Assembly: GCA_025738555.1 (NCBI GenBank)
Contig: JAOVFP010000009.1
Location: 4,340,001 to 4,404,000 of the forward strand
Length of the DNA: 64,000 nucleotides
Direction: 5' to 3'
From: Cyathus striatus
Taxonomy: Eukaryota > Basidiomycota > Agaricomycetes > Agaricales > Nidulariaceae
Part shown: positions 12,300-24,611 of the stretch, piece after piece
Position numbering within the stretch: the stretch's first letter is position 1
Layout: the number at the start of each line of letters is the position of its first letter
Position numbers and translations under genes: made by a program
Notes under the pieces: model-generated
Told to the model about the DNA's origin: nothing
The model's database searches: none
The model's input: only the letters and a program-made list of their open reading frames with translations

Positions 12300-14173
12300 C
12301 TGTAACTACAATACTTTCTCATTATCATTGACATTTAATTTTGGTACTAAAGATTCAGCACTCTCAGTACTTGCTACTGCTTGTATATAAAAAGGTGGTA
12401 TGAAATCAGATTCGAATGTATTCAATCGGTTTACATCAATAGTAACATCTGAGTACAAAGAATTATTTTGTTTTAACCAATTAAGAGCATTTTGCACTTT
12501 TTGTTTTCGTACAATTAGTGGCTTTGCCTATTTTTCTAGCCATTCTTGAGAAGGTGCAGTTGTGCCAATAAATATTACACAAATATGAGTCATTACATCT
12601 TCAATAGTGGGAGGAAGAATATTGAGTAATTCTGATGGACATTGTGGAAAAATAATGACATGGCCCTTAATGCCTTTCTGAGTGGTAGGAATATCAAGAG
12701 ACTGATGTCGTTGTGATAATTGGACTATTAAAGCCTTTGCACGGCAGCGAGCTATCATGGTTTGTTCTACAATAGTTAGATCTTGCAATTCTGGTGGTAC
12801 CAAACCAAGATAGTTCTTATTTGCCAGTGAAAGTGGAGGTGTTTTAGCCCGTTTTAAACAAGAATAAAAATTTGAGCATAATTTTATAAAGTAATTGTCA
12901 GATTCTGAATTAGAGGAATTATCTAAAAGAAGTCCATCAGGATGTAAAAGATAGTTTTTGAAGCAATCTGGGATGGAAGGTAATGGAATGGTGGAAGGAA
13001 ATAAAAAACCAGAAAGAGGGTTAAGATTAATATTAAAGGAATTCACCATGACACCATTTGTAGCGTAATGAATACCAGCACAAGATGCACATACCTGTAG
13101 TGACAGAGTAGATTTGCTGGTACTGTTCCTAAAAATTTCAACTAATTTATTTTTCTGTGTATCTGAAAGAATCTGAGGCCAATTTTTACGGATTTCATTT
13201 ATTGAGGTATTAATACATGAGTTTTTGGCAATGAAATCTTTCAAAATGGAGACAAGATTCATTACAGAGAATGATGTTGGATTTTCCACATTAATATCTA
13301 GAGATTTTAAGACAAGAATTAGACCAGTTACACTAACATTTGAAGTTGCAATTGCACATAATACATGATTTTGAAGCTCAGATTGTGATGGTACTTTCTG
13401 TAGAGAGGTTTGACATTCTGATCGAAAATGCATACACTGATAGTTATCTGAAGTTGCACACCACCCATTGCAAATGTGGTTTGCTAATTGATCTTGAAGA
13501 TCATGTAGTGTCCAGGAGTTGCAGGGAATAGTAACTCCATGACTAGATAGTGTTAACTCTATGTCTTTCTTTCTGAGACTACGTATACTATTTAACAAAG
13601 AAGAAACTGAGTTAATTAACAATGATGGGTCAGACTTATACCGATTATTGAATAGTGGCAAGCTATGAATAAGATGAGATGTGGTTACATTATTAGGTAA
13701 AGGAATGGCAAGGAAAGAAGCTAAAGAAGATAGATTATCAACAGACAATGGTGTTTGTAGAATCAATTCAAGAAAGTAGCTTTTCAAATGCGAGGGAGAC
13801 AGAAACACTGAAGTGCAGGATCTGCAGAGAATATGATCATGGATGGTGAAGCAGGTTCCAGAAAATATATGATTAAAAAAGTCATGTAGTAAAGAACTGT
13901 GAACATTATTAATAGCAATGCCATGATTTTTTAATGTATATTTCAAATAAATGATAGATGTGAATAGATGTGATGGGTCATTAGGTTGACCAAACAAGGC
14001 ATGTCGCTGGATAAAATGGTCAGCAAGAGGTGAGTGAGTAAACTGAAAACAACATACATAATTTGTAGATGAGCTAGATGGTTCCGCATTGTCTAACGAG
14101 GGAGCGAGTAGGCAGTTACGTGTGCGAGAACCAATTGGTTCATTTTCATTGTGAGGTGTAATTCTTGATTAAA
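12300..14173 (-). pseudogene. Helitron N-terminal module with DUF6570-like region
   Basis: The open frame 12528-14173 lacks a clear ATG (the reading is open back to a TAA near 14175), so a further exon may exist. It contains a CRSC motif, SAP-like helical repeats (LTLSSHGVTIPCNSWTLHD), a second Cys pair (VCASCAGIH) and, near the end, the stretch PPLSLANKNYLGLVPPELQ followed by DLTIVEQTMIARCRAKA and GIKGHVIIFPQCP. That last block matches my knowledge of DUF6570, found N-terminal to fungal Helitron helicases. An in-frame TAG at 12528-12530 ends the frame; the continuation 12306-12527 (ALNWLKQNNSLYSDV) then changes frame near 12310 before joining the Rep module. Confidence 0.75.
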
Positions 14174-15513
14174 GAGTGTAAGTCAATTGTAGATAACAAA
14201 AGAAAAAATTTACATGTGAGTTTGCAAGCTCATTAGAGTGAGAGTGTAAAGGGGTGGTGGCGAGAATAATGATGTTGGGAAGCAAATTAAAGTCATTTAT
14301 AACAAGGAGAACTGAATTGCAAGCCAAACAATACAGTTGTTTCAAATTATAATAAACTTGTAATTGATCAAATGTGCGTCATCTTGCACCCACTAAATAA
14401 AGTTTGAATTCTACGATAACCTTTCAATTGATCAAATGTGGGATTGACGTCATGATCTAACACATATGAGAAAGAGAGGGGAGAGGAAGTAGATCGGGTA
14501 ACGTTGCGAAGATGTTGTTAGGGCCACCGAGTTACACAGTGTGGCCGTTAGAACAGTGCAGCAGTTTCTTATCGTCTAAGTGAGCAGGGTACGAGAGCTT
14601 ATGGGAATAAGGACAGTATACAGAGTGCGCAAGTACACTTAGTATAGATGAGCACGAAGGTATTGAAGGGTGGTATATATATTACATTTGTTATTGCCGA
14701 ACGGGGTATTTTGCTTGGCCATGGCGGGATTTGGCGAGATGGGTCCTGACAAGGTCCTGATGTGTTGATAATCAAATCGATTGCAGAGACTCGATCATAA
14801 TGTTTTGACATAAGCATTTCCAGACCCGAGAAGTCTCTATATATATGCCTGTCTCATCAAATGCCTAGGCACAATTATGTGAGTATGGGATACGACAGGC
14901 AGCCAGAGGCTGAGTGACTGTGACTTCGAACTGCCGTTGGTCTTTTCAAGTACGTAGATTGGCCAATCATAGGACTGCTGTACTGACAGTACCGACACCC
15001 ACTCTATAACCACCGAGAACAATATCGGAACAGGGTCGGGCCTCTTTACTAAATGCTCGGCTGGACGGTTCGATAAGAAGACATTTGGTAGCTGTAGGGT
15101 AATGGCGCATAGCATGTGTACATAGGTCGGACGTTAAAAGACGGCGAATAAGCATGCAGCAATTGACCTGAGAAGTAGGAGGCGGACGGCGCATTGGGTT
15201 AGCATCGACGTTTGACACCGCGAAAGTGGATCTTTTGCACGAGTAAATAAGTTCACTGTGTCGGTTGAATGAGGTGAGCAAAGATATACTTTCGATGTGG
15301 AAGAGGTAGATGAGAGGTTGAGGAATGTTGGTAAAGTCTGGGTGGACGGCATTGAGTTGTTCTAATGATTGAGCACATGGTGTCACACAGGTCACAACAA
15401 TTCAGAAGGAGCATCAGCCAATCAGGTTGAGATCTTATCCAAGATCCTCAAATTACCATATCCGGTGGCCCAAAGGTCCCTAATACCCAACTACCTTAAA
15501 AGGTAGTGGGAAT
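14174..15513. other. No gene recognised; contains short duplicated motif and a hairpin
   Basis: The 15-base motif AATTGATCAAATGTG occurs twice, near 14361 and 14424, both followed by G-rich/GTCAT text. A small inverted repeat ACTACCTT-AAAAGGTAGT lies at about 15491-15508, just before the dispersed repeat. The open frames here on the minus strand show no family resemblance. The missing 5' end of the Helitron probably lies in the first few hundred bases. Confidence 0.35.
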
Positions 15514-16655
15514 TCTTAATTATACTTAAAATAATGATGAATAACACTTAATATAAAATGTGTGAATAAATAAATGAGCTGTACCTGCTTTATTGATCAG
15601 TATTGAATCAACCTGAAATCGATGACAGAGTACCACGCCCATACCACACCTGCAAGTGTCATCGATTCTCCCATGGGCCATGAACGCAATGATTGCACTA
15701 ATAGTAACCATGTCTTTGCACCTATATATAAACAATACATTTGAACACACAGGTAAGTATATGAGGTAGATCGATTTCATGATCATTGATAAGTACATTA
15801 AATCCAAAGATCGATACCAGACGTCAAACTACCATTTGACAGCATCAATTCTCCCATGGTTCATCAATGAAAAGCAGCCAAGTGTGAATCTCAATCGATC
15901 CCACTATTAATATCTATCTTCGGATCTAAGCCCACCTAAACAACACAATCGAATGGGCAGGCCACAGGTATAAGTTGGCTCTATGAGTTGACAACTATTT
16001 AAGATTCTTCGTGGCTATCTATATATTTCGACTTGTATTTAGAGAAAATGGGGATACATATCCTTTTGTTTGGTTATCTACTCGCTACTACATACTTACC
16101 AAGTATTGCTCATTTCTGAATATTACTAGTAGTCCAATTGACCGCAGCTTGTGACACAGTGACTTTTAGCTTTATAGAATTACACTTCCACAAGTCAACA
16201 ACTTGCTCGACACTTTCATTTCTCTGCAATCATTCCACTCAAGACCTCCGGCTCTGCAGTACTTTAACTTATATGTCTTACAGATATGTACCTATAAAAA
16301 GTCTGTATCTTGGTCTTCGATACTTATGCCCAAGCACATATGTTATATCCCCTACAAATTGCTTATGAATGCACCCAAAATGCACCCAACTCCCAACTCC
16401 CAACTCCCGAGCGCACTAACTGAATGCTGTAACTGAAAAATAATAAACCGAAGATGAAATCTAACTATGCGTAAAATCGGCATGTGCGGAAGTTGATTTT
16501 ATTTGATGGATTTGAGCATGGTGCTCCAGCTGTCCATAATAAATCGCCCTCAATCAATGTTGGAGGTTTCCGTCAAATGATCTAGAGCTACTGTTGCTCC
16601 AAACAACCTATCTGGACAATGACTCACAATGACTTTCTTTTAGGATCAATTGACT
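15514..16655. repeat. Dispersed repeat, copy 1 (second copy at 46171)
   Basis: From TCTTAATTATACTTAAAATA at 15514 to about GGATCAATTGACTAGC near 16655 this segment is collinear with 46171-48011, with only scattered substitutions. It lacks two things present in the other copy: a ~227-base internal tandem duplication and a 466-base segment that sits between the bases equivalent to 16246 and 16247. I see no terminal inverted repeats, LTR pairing or coding sequence. The boundary at the right end is fuzzy because similarity fades over about ten bases. Confidence 0.85.
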
Positions 16656-16915
16656 AGCACTCTGATTACTTAGTTACCATACAGAAGGATGATTCACCTT
16701 TGGTACTGCATGAACAGCCATGGAGATGAAACCCTGTGGAAGCAGAGATAGAAAGGCTTGAAGGCTTCTGTGAAATATTCAAGATTGACTTTGAGATCAC
16801 ATTGGCTGACTTATCCTTTTAGTGTGCACAATCTCTCCCACTAGTGTTGTAGTTAATTATATATTCTAGACATCTGTTAAGCTGTGCAGTACCTAAAACT
16901 ATGCTCTTTCAGTAG

Positions 16916-16924
16916 TATATAAGG
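16916..16924 (+). promoter_or_regulatory. Candidate TATA box in the gypsy LTR
   Basis: The sequence TATATAAGG lies about 320 bases upstream of the gag ATG, inside the AT-rich block that I take for the 5' LTR (about 16845-17040). Position and sequence fit a retrotransposon promoter. The LTR itself is not confirmed because its partner is absent. Confidence 0.45.
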
Positions 16925-17239
16925 CTTGCATCCTCTCTTGTGTATGTCAAGCAATCCTGTATTCACAGGACCTAGAGGGAGTTTATTAATATAGATAGTA
17001 GTTACAAGTGTTATAGTATAGAAGTAAATATATTAGCATGTTCATCCTCCCTTCACCCAGAATTACCTTTGGCATTCTGCAGATATTCCCCCAGACTCAC
17101 TTGCGCTTAGCTGCTGGCAAGAGTAAGTGTCAACCCTTACATAATTTCATAGCTATTACTCTCTGTCTCATACTCACCCCTCACTTCTCCATAGTCACCC
17201 CCTCGCACTCTGCTGCCAAGTCAGGCTAGGGGCACGGTC

Positions 17240-18370
17240 ATGACAGTATACGAAACTTCCACCTTGGATTCCTCACATAACACTTTTCTTTCTCTCATGG
17301 CTACCCGCACACAGACTCGGACTGCACATGCTAGGAGCCATGAACAGCAGCAAAACGAAGTGTGCTGTAGCAATCATCTAGCTGCTCAGCAAGCTCACGA
17401 ACATAACAACATGCCTCGCCGTGTTGACTCTGCTCCACCTCTCTCTCGGTGGAACACCCCACTCTCAGCTAGTGCTCTGGTATCTGGAGGAATTGCCTCC
17501 ACCCATCATGCAACTCGTGAACTTCAGCCAGTTCATGGTAATCAATTGCACACTCCACGCCCAATTCCGTTAAGCATTCCATTCAACCCCACCCTCATCC
17601 CCACTGCATCCATTGAACTGGTGGATACCCAACTTTCTCCGGAAGCTGCAGCTGCATGCCAGCAGCAAGCACCCACAGCCCCTTCGCCACCTGCCCAACA
17701 GCCTGTAGCCTCAGGCAGTGGAGGTTCTCCTCCACCTCCACCTCCACCTCCTCCTGGTGGTAACTCTGCCGGAGTTGGAAGCAATAACACTCCAGATGAT
17801 AATGGAGACGACAGTAACCAACTCAGAAATGACAATGGCGATGGTAATGGATCTGGAGATGATGGCAACAAGCCAGGAGATGATGATAATGAGCCAGAGG
17901 ACAATGATGAGCAGGCAGGTGCCAGTGGTAATGGTCCACCAGGACCAAATTGCCCTGGAGGTCCTCCCTCTGACCCCTCTGAGCCTCCTTCTAGGCCTCC
18001 CTCAAGGGATGACTATCACAACCCTCATCACCCAAGATGCCACTACAATTTCACCAGGGATGGGATCCTGGAAATGGTGGCCTCTGTTGCGGTTTACTTC
18101 ACCCTGCCACCACCACCTCCACCACCTCCTCCTCCCATTCAGGAGAAGAAAGTTAACCAGCCAGACAATTTCGATGGCTCCAACACCTTGAAGTTGGAAC
18201 CTTTCATCATGCAAGTCTGCTTGGTGTTCTGGAACAACCTCCAGTTGTACCTGGACAATTCCTCTAAGGTCAACTATGCATTGACTTTTCTCTGTGGTTT
18301 GACAAGCAACTTGTTTGCCACTCACCTAGATGACAACACCTACAAACCATGGATGGATTCATGGGGCTAA
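17240..18370 (+). CDS. gag: gypsy Gag-like protein (376 residues)
   Basis: The frame opens at ATG 17240. It contains a Gln/His-rich N-terminal part, a proline run (PPPPPPPPPGG, residues ~164-174), a long acidic low-complexity stretch (DDNGDDSNQLRNDNGDGNG), a second proline run, and then the capsid-like start KVNQPDNFDGSNTLKLEPFI with YLDNSSKVNYALTFLCGL. That last block is the conserved Gag region of basidiomycete Ty3/gypsy elements. The frame stops at 18368-18370 soon after LDDNTYKPWMDSW, well before the expected capsid C-terminus and zinc knuckle. The following frame (from 18359) resumes with gag-pol linker sequence, so the rest of capsid, nucleocapsid and protease have been deleted. Confidence 0.8.
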   Translation: MTVYETSTLDSSHNTFLSLMATRTQTRTAHARSHEQQQNEVCCSNHLAAQQAHEHNNMPRRVDSAPPLSRWNTPLSASALVSGGIASTHHATRELQPVHGNQLHTPRPIPLSIPFNPTLIPTASIELVDTQLSPEAAAACQQQAPTAPSPPAQQPVASGSGGSPPPPPPPPPGGNSAGVGSNNTPDDNGDDSNQLRNDNGDGNGSGDDGNKPGDDDNEPEDNDEQAGASGNGPPGPNCPGGPPSDPSEPPSRPPSRDDYHNPHHPRCHYNFTRDGILEMVASVAVYFTLPPPPPPPPPPIQEKKVNQPDNFDGSNTLKLEPFIMQVCLVFWNNLQLYLDNSSKVNYALTFLCGLTSNLFATHLDDNTYKPWMDSWG

Positions 18371-20432
18371 AACCCCTGTCCTAGGAGAATCTTCTCTGTC
18401 TTTGTCAACACCTGCACTGAAGGCATCTGCCTCTCTGCAAACCCCTCCATCACCAGCTTCATCTTCTGTTCCTCCATTGGACAATAGTCCACCCCCTAGT
18501 ATCTCACTCATTAATGCTGCAGCTTTTCTCCAGGCTAGTAAGCTTGCAGGCTCACAGATGTTTATGATACAAGTTGGTGCCATAGTTTCAGCTTCTGCCG
18601 CTGCCATGGCTGCAGAAGCCATGGACCTTTCCAATATTCCTCCAGAATATCACGAGTTTGCTGATGTCTTCAGCAAAACACAAGCAGACACTCTTGCTCT
18701 GCATCGCCCTTACAATCTCCAGATTAATTTGGAGGAAGGTACGTCTCCTCCAGTCAGTACTGTATATTCACTCTCACAGTCTGAGTTGGCCTCTATGAGA
18801 GTTAATTGATGAACATCTCAGGATTGGCTTCATCTGTCCTTCTCATTCTCAGAAAGATGGATCTCTTTGACTCTGTGTTGATTTCCATGGGCTCAATGCA
18901 ATCTCCAAAAAGGATCGATATCCCCTTCCCCTTATTTCCAACCTCCTTGACTCTCCTCACAAGGCTAGAATCTACACCAAGATCAATCTCTGCCACACTT
19001 ACCACTTAGTCCGCATCGTTGATGGAGATGAGTGGAAGACTGCTTTTTGTACTCGCTATGGCTCATTTGAATGGCTAGTTATGCCATTTGGACTCACCAA
19101 TGCACCTGCAGCTTTCCAATGTTTCATGAATGACATCTTCAAGGACATGCTAGATGTGTGCGTTACAGTCTACCTCGATGACATACTAATCTACTCCGAT
19201 AATCTTGAGGAGCATAAGCAGCATGTTAAAGAAGTGCTCAAGTGTTTATGCCAACATGGGCTCTATGCCTGGGCAGACAAGTGTGAATTCCACACTGAAT
19301 CTGTTGAGTATCTGGGTTATGTCTTTTCTCTGGGAGGCCTCACTATGTCCCAGAATAAAGTCCAAACTATTAGGGATTGGCCTGAGCTTAAGAAGGTTAA
19401 AGATGTTCAGTCTTTCCTTGGGTTTGCCAATTTCTATAGGTGCTTTATCCAGCACTACTCCAATATAGTAGTGCCACTCACTCATCTTACCTGCAAGTGT
19501 TTGAAGTGGGACTTTTCTCCGGCTTGCTGTTCAGCATTCAAGAAACTTAAGGACGCCTTCAATACAGCTCCCATACTCACTCATTGGGTCCCTGATGCCC
19601 AGATCATTGTAGAGACTGATGCCTCCAATTATGCTCTCAGAGCAATCCTTTCTATTGTCACTGACAATGGCAATATTCACCCTATTGCATTCCATTCCCA
19701 TACCTTCACTGCTCCTGAACTGAATTACAACACCCACGACAAGGAACTCCTGGCTATTTTTGAAGCTTTTTGTGTCTGGCGACACTACTTGGAAGGTTCT
19801 GGTACTCCAGTTGATGTGGTTACTGACCATAAAAACTTAGAGTATTTCTCCACCACCAAGATCCTCACTCACTGCCAGGCTCATTGGTCAGAGTACCTAT
19901 CTCAGTTCAATCTGGTTATTCGTTTCCACCCAGGGAAACTTGGTGTGAAACCTGATGCTTTAACTAGACGATGGAACATCTACCCTAAAGGGGGGAATAA
20001 TGACTATGCCAAAGTTAATCCACACAATTCTCACCCTGTTTTCACCCAAGAACAGCTCATAGCCTCTATCTGTGCCACCACACTCCTTCATCCTGTTCTT
20101 CATGCCACATCATCATGGATGTTGAGCAACTCCACCATGACATCCTCACTGCCCAACCCCTAGACGCTGTCGCTTCTATTCACCTTCGCAACCCTACTAA
20201 TTGTTGGTCTGTCAGTTCAGATGGCTTACTCCACCTCGACAACTGGATTTATGTCCCAGACAATGATTCTCTCTGCCTTCATGTTGTCCAGTACAAACAT
20301 GACCATCTACTCACAGCTGGCCATATTCATGTTCTGAATACCCTGCTTCAAACCAATCACTTTCCCACCCACTCACCACCTCCCACTCAGGCTTGGCTCA
20401 CTCTGACACTATTCTCCAGCTGCAGTAGCTAA
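18359..20432 (+). pseudogene. pol: gypsy Pol remnant: RT, RNase H and integrase start
   Basis: After the gag-pol junction the text NIPPEYHEFADVFSKTQAD marks the typical start of reverse transcriptase. A stop at about 18809 and frame change separate it from the fingers region (18810-19080, seen as LISNLLDSPHKARIYTKI in mixed frames). From 19081 a 360-codon frame holds MPFGLTNAPAAFQ, the catalytic YLDDILIY, FLGFANFYRCFI, the RNase H start VETDASNYALRAIL and the HDKELLAIFEA motif. The last 90 residues enter the integrase zinc-binding region (VVQYKHDHLLTAGH) after another frame change at about 20115-20163, and then the homology ends. Protease and the integrase DDE core are absent. Confidence 0.9.
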
Positions 20433-20967
20433 TCTTAAACTTATGCCAATATTCCTTTGCTCACACCCTCTGCAATTCTATAGGTCACTACTCTGGGAGG
20501 CATGTCACTGGGTATGCAATCCAGTTGCAAGCCTGAAAAACTCTAAGCAAACCTGAAGGAGGTATAATAATTGGAACAGAGTCAATACAAATATTATAGA
20601 CTGCAGTATAATCAGGAAATTTTATATATCAAGTATGAAAGCTACAAGTACAAATACTGAAATCAGGAGATTGGGATAAGTACAAGAGATAGGTAGAGAA
20701 GAGGCTGCTCATAGTGGAGTAGGGTGTAAATGACCAGCTAATGATATAGGTGAAATATAGTGGCTTAATACTAAACTACATCAACCATAGTGAAAAAGAT
20801 AAAAGCAAGTGGTAGTGGAGTATGACAATAAAGAAAATAGATAAGGAGAAAATAAACTATTCCCTAATGATTGTAGACAGGAGGTATTTGGAAGTATTCA
20901 TATGCCTTGCTGGAAAGTCAGGTGGAATTCATTGGACATGGCTACAACAATAATCTGATATGAATTA
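20433..20967. other. AT-rich spacer, no gene seen
   Basis: Nothing recognisable lies between the truncated gypsy element and the stop codon of the next minus-strand gene. There is no LTR and no tRNA. Confidence 0.45.
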
Positions 20968-23900
20968 CTAATGAATGCTAGCTTTAACCTGTACCTCTAA
21001 AGTAAAAGTGGTCCACTGATTATTGGTAAGGGTTGAAATTTTAACAAAGTGAGATATTAATGTTGTTCTGAGTTCTCCATACTTCAAAAGAGCCTGGCAT
21101 GGAAGAACTGCTACAGCAGCATTCCATGAATGGTAAGAGATTTGGCTATTAACCTGTACCAACTTGAAATTTGTAACAGTTTAAAATTTGTGTCTTGAAT
21201 AATGTAAAATAGATACTCACCATTACCACTGCATTTGCAACATCCTCACATCTAACATCAGAATTTTCTTGAAGTAGCACTGCTGTTATAGCTACAAGAG
21301 AATCATACCAGACCTGTAAGTGACATTTAATGTTGACTACAAATGATAGTTGTAAATGTACTAACCTTTTCATTTAATGGATTCTCAATGAAAATTTTAA
21401 TATCTGAATTTGACTTTTTGTATCTTGTAGTAATATTAATAGCTTTTTTCATAGCACGTTGCATTTTAAAACAGTGTGCAAGAAGAGGAGAAGCCTTCAT
21501 ACTTGACATATTCCAGTTTGAACATAATAACCCTACTCCTATATATGCATGCCAAATTTCACTTATGGCAAGATGAGAATAAGGGTTATGAAGCCTTAAA
21601 AACTTGACAGGGGGAAAGTGATTTGATATCCACCCATAGTTTTGTACAGATGTAAAGCTGACATGTTGGGCCTGCTGATCAACAGGTGATTCTTCAGAAG
21701 TCTCTAAAAATTTAAGATTCTCTTTTTCAAATATATTCCTTGTAATGCATGAAAACAAGTAAGGAGTCAATGTGACTTGAAGATAAGTGCTAGTTGCATT
21801 CTTAAAAATCACAGCCACTTTTGATCCAGTCCATATCCAAGGATTTTTGCCAGTATAATCAGGTGTTATGTGTGCCCAAATGTGAGTTGCATAACTATTG
21901 GAAGTGTATCCTAGTTTCACTAGCATTTTCATTATAACTGGTCTAAGAATATACAAGTAAAATGCCAGAGGTTTTGAAATCTCTCCAGGTAATGCAAACA
22001 GTCTAATGCCTTCATTAGAAAGACCTTTTCTGGAACCAGCATCACTAAAGGAGAATAATCTATTTCTTAGTAGGAAGATATGTCTTTCTTCATTTTTTTC
22101 CCCTCTGAAGCAAATGTAACCATACTTCCATTCACTGATTCCTGAGGCACAAGAAATACCAAATACAGTAGCAAGAGTAGCTAATACCTGTTCCTGTTCA
22201 ATATTCAACCAGGTCATCAAGGATGTATAATTAACTTGGCCAGTATGGTACAGACTATGTCTGTCTCCTGGATGCAAAAATGCAGCTTCAAGTTTATCTT
22301 GCCAAGTCTTAATAAGAACTGTATTGGCACCTTGATTACCAGGATCCAGTGGTGATATGAGATCATCAGTAAGTAAATCAAATGGAAAATCAGAGAGAAA
22401 CTCCTGTCCTATTGTAGGAAGAAGATTCTCAACTACAGATGTAAATTTGACAATAATTTTCTGAACCATGGTTTGTAGGGAAGACAACTGAATTTTCAGA
22501 TCCATGTGTAAATTTTTTTGCTTAATTAATATACCATCTGCTACAAGTGTAGCTGAAAGTGCTGGTCCATGTGGTTCACTTTTGGTAGCTATACTAGCTA
22601 TTAGCCATATATTTGAGTTTCTCTGTGTTACAGTGAGGGAAGAAGTATTTGGCTTCAGAATTATTAAGTCCAGGTTGTCTTTAAGTGCACTATTGTTTTA
22701 ATTAGCATAATGTACAGCTAAAAAATAGAGAACCATATTAACTGACTTTACAAGTATACCTTGCTCATGTAGAGAGTTTGCTTTATGAGAATTTATAACA
22801 GCATTAGCTAAATAAAATTTTATAAAATTTAGTGTTGTGTAAGTATTTAACTAAATTACTAACCTGTGTCAAGTAACTTTGTAAGATCATTCTCAAAGCT
22901 TGCTGGCCCTTCTTCAATATCTTCACTGTCATCCTCTTCATCACTACTATAATGCTCTAGTGTGTCTTCCTCGGTTTCATTGTCCATTTCTTCCTCATAA
23001 ATATTTTCATTGCTTACAAGCTCTTTATTTTTAGTATTTACTTGTTCTCTTACAATATCTAAGAAAATGATTCTGAGGCTGTACTGCAGTTTGCAGCAGT
23101 CATGAACTACAGATGAAGCAGTTCTATAAGGATCCACACTGAAGTAGGACAAGAAATGATACATCTCAATGGTGCATGCCACATGTCCATCACCAATGTC
23201 AGGAGGGTTTAAGATAGTAAATAGTAACTCTTTAAGTTTCATTTTTAAATAAATATCATAATCTTTTAATTGGTTTTGTTGGCTTATATTTGAATCTCCA
23301 AATACTTCAAAGAAAATGTGAGATTGAGTATGCTCAGAAGTGCTTAAATGTAAAAATAGTTTTCTAATGAGAACTGTTGGTTCTGTTTTCATTTTAAATT
23401 GAAGTCTCAGAAGCATTGCAATTGCTTTGACAAGAGGCTGTCGATAATGTGGAATAGTTTCTTCTGCAATAACACGAAAGGATGCCAGATGTTCCTCCTC
23501 ACTATATGAATTTATTAGTTATAACTTTATAATAATCACATGCACCTACTTACCGTGGTTTAAGAAGTTTTAAAAAGCTTCCATGCAGACTTGTTGCCCA
23601 GATTCCAGTTTCTTTGAAGAGCTCAGTAACAATTTTCCTAATTTTTATAATAAGAGTTTCAACAGCTAGCTCAAGTTGACTTTCTGCAAGTAGTTGTAGC
23701 TGCTCATTTGTTAAAGGAGGACCAACAAGATATTTGAAAAATGTTCTTTCTGCTTGGTCTAATGGCTTTACATCTTCCCACCCCAATTTCTTGAACCAGG
23801 TGGTGTTAGCTGGTCCAGTGGTTCTCTTTGTTGAAATAATTGAAGTTTGTGGTGAGGTCACAGGTGGAAGATAGTTGGGAATTTGAAAACTATATTTATT

Positions 23901-24611
23901 TAATGTAGGTTTACCATTCTCTGAGGTGACAATAATTCCCACATCTTGACACCATTCACCTCTCAAGTTAGTGAGTAGTGTCCCATCCTTTTGCTCATGT
24001 TCACGGGATAAATGTTGTTTTAAATTAGCTAATGGTCCTCCTCTATATGATCCATTGGAAGGTATCCATTTCAAACATTTTTGGCATTTGTATTTATATT
24101 TTATATTTTTTTCTGATGCTTTTATATTCAGAGGATGCTCAAGAGTCTCTGGCAGCTCTGAGATATTTATATAATCAACCAATTGCAACTTTAAACATTT
24201 AATAACTTCATTTATAATTTTTTTGAAAACTGCAGTTTTTTGAGGGTGTGGAGGAAGAGAGGATCCATGCAAATTTGTAAGGTGATTTAGTATAGTTTTC
24301 TTGCAAAGTAGTATATTATGTTCCCAACATAATACTGTCATCATTTCTCTTTGAGGAACTAACTGCATCACATTCAGCCATTTCTGAGCAACGTCAGGAT
24401 TGTTGTTGATCCCAAAGCTATGATTCATATTATTCTTTGGATTGGTACTATAAGCACAATTGTTGAAGAAGTTGCTAGACTCAGTGCTGAGTGCTGTAAG
24501 ACCCTTTCGTTCCAGTTCTGTGTAGAATTTAAGATCTTCCCAAATCTCAATATTGTATTTTTTTAAACGTTGTCCTTTAAATTCCTTTGAAGAGTTGCTC
24601 TTTTCTTGCAT
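20968..24611 (-). CDS. Multi-exon gene with OrsD-like paired zinc fingers
   Basis: Minus-strand exons: 23554-24611, 22864-23501, 22760-22807, 21366 to about 22697, 21221-21313 and 20968-21162. Introns are about 45-58 bases with GTAAGT/GTTAGT/GTGAGT donors, one with a TAACTAAT branch point. The junction between the third exon and 22697 does not join in frame with the obvious acceptor, so there may be a lesion there. Exon 1 has two C2H2-type clusters about 100 residues apart: VLCWEHNILLCKKTILNHL..H and YKCQKCLKWIPS...LKQHLSREHEQ. Paired fingers at this spacing resemble the OrsD family (formerly DUF3505) seen in fungal repeat-associated proteins; I rate that as a resemblance, not an identification. 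The second half includes an acidic run (SSDEEDDSEDIEEG) and FYLYILRPVIMKML, a motif echoed in the 49-51 kb gene. I do not see a helicase or recombinase motif. Confidence 0.5.

Larger units (their letters stand above)
6053..14173 (-). mobile_element. Helitron-like rolling-circle transposon, decayed
   Basis: On the minus strand the order is DUF6570-like N-terminal module, Helitron Rep domain with HUH and two-tyrosine motifs, PIF1-type helicase, then a companion gene. That order is diagnostic for fungal Helitrons. The coordinates given cover only recognisable coding sequence; the 5' TC and 3' hairpin-CTRR termini were not located. The polyprotein carries at least five lesions (listed under its modules), so this copy cannot encode a full transposase. 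Confidence 0.85.
16845..20432 (+). mobile_element. Truncated Ty3/gypsy LTR retrotransposon
   Basis: A putative 5' LTR/leader (about 16845-17040) precedes a gag-like ORF, a frameshifted RT-RNase H region and the first residues of the integrase zinc-binding domain. The 3' part of integrase and any 3' LTR are missing: no second copy of the 16845-17040 sequence was seen downstream to 20967. The element is therefore a 3'-truncated, inactive copy. Confidence 0.9.

Noticed and set aside
14174..14500. The 5' terminus of the Helitron
   Set aside because: Several TC dinucleotides are possible, but without a second copy or the matching 3' hairpin-CTRR end no position could be defended.
15526..15807. 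A 93-codon minus-strand ORF repeated at 46183-46464, which could suggest a conserved small protein
   Set aside because: Both lie inside the dispersed repeat, and the differences visible between the two translations (C/R, V/L, N/D, S/P) are all amino-acid changing, so there is no sign of protein-level constraint.
17542..17904. A 120-codon minus-strand ORF opposite gag
   Set aside because: It is the complement of the acidic and proline-rich low-complexity part of gag.
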